NCBI GenBank assembly: GCA_002946415.1 | Contig: NJPS01000061.1 | Coordinates: 186,001 to 250,000 of the forward strand | Origin: Rutstroemia sp. NJR-2017a BVV2 | Lineage: Eukaryota; Ascomycota; Leotiomycetes; Helotiales; Rutstroemiaceae | Direction of reading: 5' to 3' | Length of the DNA: 64,000 bases | Shown: positions 57,390 through 64,000 of the stretch, one piece after another | Numbering within the stretch: the stretch's first letter is position 1 | Layout of the letters: the number at the start of each line of letters is the position of its first letter | Translations under genes and position numbers: made by a program | Notes under the pieces: generated by a model | What the model saw: the letters and a program-made list of their open reading frames with translations, nothing else | Database searches by the model: none | What the model was told of the DNA's origin: nothing

Positions 57390-58189
57390 ATGGCAGCAAC
57401 CGGATTCTTCCACCATGTCGGAACCTTCTTCCTCTTCGCATCCTGTATCCTCCTCCTTATCCCCAGCATCTCCGCTCCCGTCATCAACGATTTCGGTCTC
57501 CTGAAAGTGACTCTCACCAACCAAACCAATTCGCACAACTCTTCCATCCACTTCGGCACTTTTGGTTACTGTGTGAAACATCCTCAGAGCTCCAAGTAAG
57601 TTTTCTCTCTCATTATCTCTCTTTACAATATACTATGAAAGCAGAACAATCAACTAACCACCTACCTAACAGCGATGACAAATACTACTGCACCGGCAAA
57701 CACATCGGGTACAACCCCGCCGCGATCATGAACCAGGCCGAATCCACCACCTTCTCGCACGCCTCCTCCGACACCACCAAGGCGCTCACCCGCGTGATGG
57801 TCCTGCACCCGGTGGCCTGCGGCCTGGCATTCATATCGTTCCTGCTCGCTCTCGGCGCCGGATTTATCGGATCCCTCCTCGCGAGCCTCGTCGCAGCAGT
57901 GACGTTCATAGTCACGGTTGTGGTCATGGCGTGCGACTTTGTGCTGTTTGGCATCGTCAAGAACCATGTCAATGGCGACGGCTCCGGGTCGCATGCGTAT
58001 TTTAGCGAGAGCATGTGGTGTGTGTTGGCGGGTATGGTGGCCGGGTTGTTGGGGATGCTGTTGGTGTTTGTGACGTGCTGTAGTAAGAGGTTGCATGAGA
58101 GGAGGGAAAAGAGGAGGGTTACGGAGAAGGGATACCCTGGAGGGGTGGTGGCGCCGAAGAGGAGGTGGTGGCAGAGGAAGAGGTATTAG
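57390..58189 (+). CDS. SUR7/PalI-family four-helix membrane protein
   Basis: Plasma-membrane tetraspan protein of the family that includes Sur7 (eisosomes) and PalI/Rim9 (pH sensing). Exons 57390-57595 and 57673-58189 (77-nt intron) give 240 residues. TM1 is in the N-terminus (TFFLFASCILLLIPSIS). The extracellular loop has the family's G-x-x-x-C pattern (HFGTFGYCVK...YYCTGKHIGYN). TM2 is GLAFISFLLALGAGFIGSLL, TM3 TFIVTVVVMACDFVLFG, and TM4 SMWCVLAGMVAGLLGMLLVF. It ends in a short basic tail (RRWWQRKRY). True PalI has a long C-terminal tail of several hundred residues, absent here, so this is more likely a paralogue. Confidence 0.88.
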
Positions 58190-58836
58190 GCGGATGTGTT
58201 GGGGGGTCGGATGGAGTGTAATGGGGGTGTTTTGAGAGTGCGGGGTTGATAATGGTGACAGAGACATGCTGTGGAGCTGTGATACCTGTGGATGGAGTTG
58301 AAGGAGGTTGGAGTTGGCGAACATACGATACGATACCACTGATGACAATGACTTTCCTTTCCGTTTTCCTTTTGAGCGAGATACCACCACAGCATAATAA
58401 TTCCTGGGCATTAGATGCTCTTCCGTTGTTTGTTAATACAGTTTATACAGTTTATACACTTCATCCCAACGGAAAACGAAATGCGTCAATGTGATGATCC
58501 TGAACTTTGTCATAGCAAGTCTTCCATCCAACTTAGGCCTCTGCTGTCCGAAAACTATAAACGATCATATTCCTCGAAGTGAAAAGCCCAAGTACTCATC
58601 GCATTTACCTGATTATCACCCCTCGAGCCTGTGATGAGTTAGCATGATTTCGTGTCTTTTGATTAATTTTCTTTCTCCTTTCTTTTCCATTCTCTCCCTT
58701 TGCCTCTTTCTAATTCTCACCTTTCCGTGCATTCATCCCATCTCTTCCTCTCCATCTAAATTATTCCACACCTACCTGTTTACCTACCCTCGCCATTCTG
58801 ACCCTTATCGTCTGAACTTCAACCACACCAACTCAA
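58190..58836. other. Spacer; probably contains the last exon of the neighbouring glycosyltransferase
   Basis: 3' flank of the SUR7/PalI gene. C/T-rich on plus from about 58640. If the GTGAGT at 58901..58896 is a used donor, the glycosyltransferase ends somewhere in 58700-58820; I could not fix a unique acceptor. Confidence 0.4.
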
Positions 58837-59811
58837 CTAACCAGATAGAATCAAAAACAAAACAGCAAAAACAAAAACAAAACAACAGAAATCAAACTCA
58901 CTCTTAGCCCCCACATGCTGCAATACCCCCCTCCCCAACGCCCACCTCGGCAAACCCGTCCTATCTCCCCACTCCTCAATCATCAAATCCGTCTGTCCAC
59001 TCCCCTTCTCCTCCAACCACCCAATCAGCCCCTTCTCTCTCTGCACCCGCATCTCCATCTCCTCCCAATCCCCTCCCTCCTCCCACTCCCTCCCCGCATC
59101 CCCGTCCCCGCTATACATCAGCGCCCCCCGCGGAAACACCAATCCCTGACTACAGCAGCCCCCGCGATCCATCCTTACCACACCCTCACCCCCCAGCTTC
59201 CACCCCCGCACAGGAATGTTGTATTTACCCAGCATCAGCGCCAGCACCACGAACGCGGGGACTGTAATTAAACTCAAGACCAGCACCGTCCCGTTATCGA
59301 CTCTCCCTTTCATCTTCGGCGCGAAAGTCCGGAGAAAGAGCAGGGAAACGCCGGTGAGGAGAGAAGACATGATCAGGAAGAGATACAGGTGAGCGTACAG
59401 GGGATCGACGGCTTCGTCCCAATGCAGAAAAGTCTCGGAGTAGAAGAGGCGGAGATAAAGGTATGGGGAGGTGGAGGCGGAGAGATGGGAGAGCGCGGAG
59501 AGGGTGCGGGGGAGCCAGTCGGAGGCGAAGATTATGTCGTCTTCGAAGATGGCGATGTAGGGCGCGGAAGTGGTGTGCAGACAGTGGCGGAGGGTGTGGA
59601 TGTAATCGCTGAAGGAGGGGAGAGGTGTTAGTGAGGAGTGCAGGGCGGAGTGGAAGGTTGGGGGGGTGGGTTGCTGTTTGGGGGTGAGATGTGAAGATGG
59701 GGAAAGTTATGTATGGAAATGCTCGAGAGTGGAGGATGAGTGTTCATTGAAATCGTATCAACAGAGAAAATGCAAGACTTTTGGAGAAGAGTTGGTGGAT
59801 ACTAATCCTTC

Positions 59812-59846
<35 letters not shown>

Positions 59847-60496
59847 AAAAAAACAAGAAAGAAAAAGAAAACTCACAAAACCCCCTTAACCTGCCACTCC
59901 CTCTCCCTCATCAACATCGCCAACCACTCCATCTTCTCCATCTTCTCCATTAAATCCACCCCCGCCTCAAACTCATAACCCCCCCAATCATCCACCACCC
60001 TCCCCAACCACTCCTCGTCCCAAAGCGGATGCTCCTCCGGCCCCGGGTCCTCCACATCCGCAAACAGCACATGCACCCACAACTTCTCTCTCTCCTCCTC
60101 ACTCAACATATCAAGCATCGACCCCAGCGCTGCGTTAATATACTGTTTCTTCTCCTTCCCCCCATCCATACCCATATCCCTTCTTACCGTGACGAACGCC
60201 GCGCAGATTTCCGGCTCTGCCGTTCCACTGTGCGACGATGAGTTTTCCAAATGCGTGGAATTAGACAGAGTAAGTCCGTTGAGAAAGTTCAGCCCGGCGG
60301 TTTCTCGCCGCGCGGAATAGTCGCGCTCGTAGACATGGTCACTGGAGAAGAAGGCGGAGTGTGGGTCTCGCCAGTAGGCGTGTTTGCAGTATGTGAATGC
60401 GAGGAGCCAGAGGATGGCGGTTGTGGTGAAGGTGATTAGGGCGGGGCGGCTTGGGAGGAGAGTGTGGGGATGGGGACGGAGACGGGGGATGTGCAT
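58837..60496 (-). CDS. PGAP4-like GPI-glycan glycosyltransferase, membrane
   Basis: Type II Golgi/ER-type glycosyltransferase resembling PGAP4 (TMEM246), which adds a GalNAc side chain to GPI anchors; function here is by resemblance. Exon 1 is 60496..59877; intron 59876..59609 (268 nt, containing a 31-C tract); exon 2 starts at 59608. TM1 is about residues 20-38 (ITFTTTAILWLLAFTYC). The catalytic half begins EICAAFVTVRR. The metal-binding acidic triad EDD is at about 229-231 in AIFEDDIIFASDWLP. Two further helices interrupt the catalytic domain (about 280-330), an arrangement peculiar to PGAP4, then GCCSQGLVFPR and LGRGVLQHVGAKS. The stop at 58837 comes from reading through a GTGAGT donor into T-rich sequence, so the true C-terminus probably lies on another exon. 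ATG 60496 is chosen because the upstream in-frame start is TTG. Confidence 0.72.
59814..59844. repeat. 31-bp homopolymer C tract
   Basis: Uninterrupted C run on plus (G on the transcribed gene's sense strand) followed by nine A. It lies in intron 1 of the PGAP4-like gene, near the donor. Length may be unreliable in sequencing. Confidence 0.8.
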
Positions 60497-61149
60497 TGTG
60501 GGGTTGTGGTGTGGGTGGATCTTATACAACGAAAGCAAGCGCGCGTATATGGGTATCGTGGAATCGTATTATTGAAAATCGTGGTGAAAGCATCGCGATG
60601 AAGATTGATGAGAAAGAAATCGAACTTACGGAGATGAGAACATCATGTCGTATCTAAAGGAGAACTGTAACAATTTTCTGCGCAGCATTACGTGAAAATT
60701 GGAGTGCTGACAGGGCCACGGATTCCTCCAGCTTAGGCTGGATGAATGGAATGAAGCATTTGGATGAAGGTGACCGGTGCATCCCTGTCTCGTAATACGG
60801 GGGAATTATTGAGGTAAGCTTCGTAGCTGATGGAACTTAGCAGCATGAAAGATCGTATTCGCTTGTGCGACTATACATATACATTTCTGTAGCGAAACTT
60901 AAGTGCTTCTATCTCCTGCTATTTCTTCTCCAAGCTCTCATTGTGTACGAATAACATGGTTTAGCAAAGTGGAAGAATTGATAGAGCAAGTTGTTAGCTT
61001 TCAGGTGCAGCACCAGCCGACCGTTTCCTTGACCTTCCGAAAATCAAGAGCTCGCCATGCGGTTTCACCAGCTGGAGGAATAGCCTAGACTGTAGAATTC
61101 TCCTTCGAGAAGACTGAAACTGGTGGAATCCCCAACATTCCCAGGAAGT
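60497..61149. other. Intergenic; promoter of the glycosyltransferase
   Basis: No gene recognised. It contains the 3' flank of the heptad-repeat gene. Confidence 0.5.
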
Positions 61150-62075
61150 CTACGGGGCTGCTTTCTTCGATCGATTTTGCCTGGCGACCTTCAAGTGCTT
61201 TCTCTTCTGCTGGTGTTTCGCCTTTCGCTTCACTGCTTCATCTGAGGGACTCGACTCTCTGGAGAAGGGATGTCAGTAGACTTTCTTAATCAGAGTGGAG
61301 AAGCGGGAGGATAGAATAGGAGAGCAATTGGATAGCGATCCGAGGTCCAATTCCACCCAGAGAAACAAGTTCCCAGTTTTCAATGGCAAGGGGATAGGGT
61401 GGGAATGGCAATTGCATACCTGTCAATCTCCACAATCCGTGGTGATGGCATGCGGGAATCAAGCTGAGCCGGCGGAATTGGTCTACTATCACCGAACGTG
61501 CCGGATTGTTGATGTGGGTGGTAAGAATGACTGAAATCCCTTGGCTCGGGATTGATATTGGAGCTAGGGTTCTGATGGAAAGGTGCTGCATATGTATAGA
61601 CGTAGTTCGGGGCCATCGAAGGTTGTGAGAAGGCATGGTGCATTTGCATAAACGCATTATGTGATTGAGCCATCCTGTGTTGAGACCGAGCCGTGTTGTG
61701 CTGTGCTTCGACCATCCGGTGTTGTGCTTCGGCCATGCGATTTTGTGCTTTGGCCATACGATTTTGTGCTTCGGCCATCCGATTTTGTTCTTCAGCTATC
61801 CGATTTTGTGCTTCGGCCATCTGGTTTTGTGCTTCGGCCATCTGGTTTTGTGCTTCGGCCATCCGGTTTTGTGCTTGGGCGTGTGCATGCCGACCTTGAG
61901 CTAAGGCTTGCTGTGTCTGGAAGGGTGCGTGCTGTACCTGAATGGGAGGGTCGTTGAGAGTATTTCGGACTGAAGTTGGTCCATAGTAGTGGTGATGTAC
62001 TTTGACCCCGACCGCGATATGATGGTGAACCTCCACATGTACATGTCCAGCTGGGTTATTCGTTCGCGGCATCAT
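61150..62075 (-). CDS. Heptad-repeat (AQNRMAE)n hypothetical protein
   Basis: Exon 1 is 62075..61420 and exon 2 is 61258..61150. The 161-nt intron has donor GTATGC, branch TACTGACAT and acceptor CTCCAG, giving 254 residues. The N-terminus is His/Val-rich (HVHVEVHHHIAVGVKVHHHY). Residues 68-137 are ten heptads of consensus A-Q-N-R-M-A-E, which would form a continuous, unusually polar helix or coiled coil. A Tyr/Pro/Ser-rich segment follows. The exon-2 tail is very basic (KRKAKHQQKRKHLKVARQ), possibly nuclear or nucleic-acid binding. No family is recognised. The intron is supported by frame, branch point and the coherent basic tail; reading through instead would end in PTLSPCH. Confidence 0.65.
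61665..61874. repeat. 21-bp minisatellite, ten copies, coding
   Basis: Plus-strand unit resembles GCTTCGGCCATCCGGTTTTGT with scattered substitutions. The period of 21 keeps the frame, so copy changes add or remove whole heptads. Stop-free repeats also make several antisense frames open here. Confidence 0.9.
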
Positions 62076-63302
62076 AGATCATACGCGGGGAGATAATCAT
62101 CTGGGTCTTCAGAACTGAAGTGGCTGTCTCCACTCAAAAATTATTGGACCAAGTCGATATCGAGCTGGAGTTTTCCTTGATTGGTGAGAAGAAGCTCCCG
62201 TGATGAATAAAGAGAACTCCAGTGCAAGTTGAAATTTCTATCACTGGGTGACGAGATGAAGTAAGTCAGGCGAGCGAGAGTTAGCCAAGGTGAAGAAAGA
62301 GTCCTGCCTCGACCACGGTAACAGCTCGAAATTGATTACTAATGAACCGCTCACTGAAAAGGTAAATCAAAGCCGACTTTAATCCTCACAACTCGCACTT
62401 TCCAGATATAATTCGAATGTCTCGATAATACTCATTTGATTTGAGTCTTTGAGTAATATGTTCATTGATGCCTCCTAACGGGACCATCTGACCAAGATGC
62501 AGATCTGCATCGACGCCAGATTATGTGATAACTCCACGCCGAAGCTCGAAATATTCTTCGTCCATCACTGGGCTTCGAAGGCGTACCACCATACACTTGA
62601 TGGTACCAGGTACATAAGCTCAAGGCTCCATTGACGCGAAAACCATCAAGACAATCAAATGAAATCTGCCGCCGTCATATTGTGAGAAGACAACCGATTT
62701 CTACGCTGGATGCCTACAATAAAAGTGGGTACCCGTCTTCAGGTTCCACCGCACCTTTACGTGGAACTTTGGCCACGACATTGATGTTGTCGTCGGGGCT
62801 CCTGCATTTCCAAGACCGCCAACCCACTAAACGGTTTGGCAGAAGCTTAATGCAACTACTGTACTTTGTGCGCAGCGTACTTCCGTACTGTTTTTCCGTA
62901 TGCTATTCGCATAACTCCAGTAAGACAGGCTTTCTTATCACCAATTGATTGGAACCATCAGCCTTAGTGGGCTATGAGACTATGCATATTGATTATCAAT
63001 TGCATTTGTCGCACTGTCGACAGTATGGTAGCCTGATAGCAGTTAGTGGAGTGGACTAGAATTTACGGCCGTAGTGATGAGTGGGTGGGCTCTGCCACAA
63101 TTTGGGTGCCTTTTCTGGCAGACCCCTAAATGCTCAAGCCCCTCTGCCTAAGCCAAAAGTGGGTGTGCAGGAAGTTGATATCATCAGCTCCAAAATCCTT
63201 TGCGACGAAATTTGCATATTTATATCGAGAGGAAAGTAAGTTTCTACTCATCATTTTATATTCTGTCGCCTGGATTTTTGTCATACCACAACAACTTACA
63301 CA
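62076..63302. other. Divergent intergenic region, no supported gene
   Basis: Promoters of the heptad-repeat gene (leftward) and the right-edge gene (rightward). A short plus-strand frame at 62631-62948 has no domain. Confidence 0.5.
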
Positions 63303-64000
63303 ATGGGTATCATCGTCAGACTTATCGGATCAGGAATTGGCTTGGCGTCAGAGGCAATCCACCACCACCGCAATAAGTCAGCAACCGCCCTTGCGAAGCC
63401 CTCGGAGCAGGTCGGCGAGAGTAGCAGAGCTGGTGCCCAAAATAATTACGACGAACCTCCACCTGAGTACGTGGAGGTATCGACAGAGGATGCCAGCAGA
63501 TTAATCGCCCAAGGCCAGGCCATTCCCGCAGACACGAAGGAGAAACACGATTTCCAGACTGAGGAGCATGATGAAGAAGACTCGGACTCCGATACTGATT
63601 CGGAGCAAGGGGATGAGGAACAATGGGCACTAGATGAAGCTGCCGAGAGATCTGGGCCATCAACTCCTTCCGGAGAACCTACCCAAGACGCAGGCAAGCT
63701 TATCGATGCTTTTATAAGAAACCACCCTCGTCCGGCATCCAGTGGTCCGCAACCGAAACTTCCATGTCCTGTTATTCTGCCCCAGCGTAGACCAAAGGAC
63801 AAGAAGCGCGGATTTATTAGGGCGTATGCGCCTCTTCTCCAAGATTGTGGTATCGACCAAGCTACCTTTTTGGAGTTCTTGGAAACATTTTACCAATCGA
63901 GTAAATCGTCACCTTGGCTCAACGTGATCAATGCTGCAGCTGGTATCGTTGGCTTTGTGCCAGGTCCCATCACAATGGGTGTCTCAATTGCGACTCAATT
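63303..64000 (+). CDS. Fungal-specific hypothetical protein, 5' part, cut by window edge
   Basis: Open from ATG 63303 to the end of the window without a stop (about 232 residues shown). It begins MGIIVRLIGSGIGLASEAIH, followed by a disordered part with PPPEYVEV, an acidic stretch (EEDSDSDTDSEQGDEE) and LIDAFIRNHP. Then comes the conserved block ILPQRRPKDKKRGFIRAYAP, LLQDCGIDQATFLEFLETF, and SSPWLNVINAAAGIVGFVPG followed by a glycine/valine-rich, membrane-like helix. I recognise this arrangement as a widespread Pezizomycotina protein of unknown function. The acidic linker and PPEY motif might recruit ubiquitin ligases, which is speculation. Confidence 0.75.
   Translation, partial: MGIIVRLIGSGIGLASEAIHHHRNKSATALAKPSEQVGESSRAGAQNNYDEPPPEYVEVSTEDASRLIAQGQAIPADTKEKHDFQTEEHDEEDSDSDTDSEQGDEEQWALDEAAERSGPSTPSGEPTQDAGKLIDAFIRNHPRPASSGPQPKLPCPVILPQRRPKDKKRGFIRAYAPLLQDCGIDQATFLEFLETFYQSSKSSPWLNVINAAAGIVGFVPGPITMGVSIATQ

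Noticed and set aside
61661..61957. Plus-strand open frames with (V/F)LRPSGF-type repeats
   Set aside because: These are antisense readings of the stop-free 21-bp minisatellite. Several frames are open at once, which is a repeat artefact.

Overview
The window is a piece of a filamentous ascomycete nuclear genome. It carries about 23 recognisable or plausible protein genes on both strands. Most are broken by short GT-AG introns of about 47-82 nt with CTRAY-like branch points, and they are separated by AT-rich intergenic stretches of 0.3-3.8 kb. Gene content (GH72 Gel enzyme, CYP52-like and CYP65-like P450s, ENA-type ATPase, SUR7/PalI-family protein, CE16 esterase) and the protein style suggest a member of the Pezizomycotina, perhaps Leotiomycetes/Helotiales. 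The order-level placement is an impression and was not tested.

Layout. 0-7 kb: the 5' end of an ABCG transporter runs off the left edge, followed by a damaged-looking hypothetical gene and a secreted type-B carboxylesterase. 8-10 kb: a GPI-anchored GH72 beta-1,3-glucanosyltransferase. 10.1-13.7 kb: a gene-poor, strand-asymmetric stretch rich in microsatellites. 13.7-20.4 kb: a CYP52-like P450, a bZIP factor with no visible start codon, and a hypothetical gene whose frame breaks at a GCACCCC triplication. 21.6-24.1 kb: a divergent copper pair, a copper-fist regulator and a Ctr copper transporter, with Mac1-like sites between them. 24.5-29.3 kb: housekeeping RNA and ER genes, namely Tma46/ZC3H15, the 56-residue Ost4, and the Yra1/Mlo3 mRNA export adaptor with an 822-nt intron.

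29.9-40 kb: a Dal5-type (ACS family) MFS permease, VPS11/PEP5, a DHA1-type MFS exporter, and a secreted CE16/SGNH acetylesterase with candidate CreA sites upstream. 40-43.8 kb: no genes, but one 114-bp MITE-like palindromic element. 43.8-50 kb: a CYP65-like P450 and an ENA-type cation ATPase with candidate PacC sites. 50-55.3 kb: several short or disordered single-exon minus-strand genes of unknown function. 57-62 kb: a SUR7/PalI-family membrane protein, a PGAP4-like GPI glycosyltransferase with a 31-C tract in its first intron, and a heptad-repeat protein encoded by a 21-bp minisatellite. 63.3 kb to the end: the 5' part of a fungal-specific hypothetical protein.

Most neighbours are functionally unrelated, as is usual in fungi. 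The clear exception is the copper regulator/transporter pair. No polyketide synthase, NRPS or terpene cyclase lies near the P450s and transporters, so I see no metabolite cluster. All splice models were derived by hand from frame, donor and acceptor agreement and have no transcript support.
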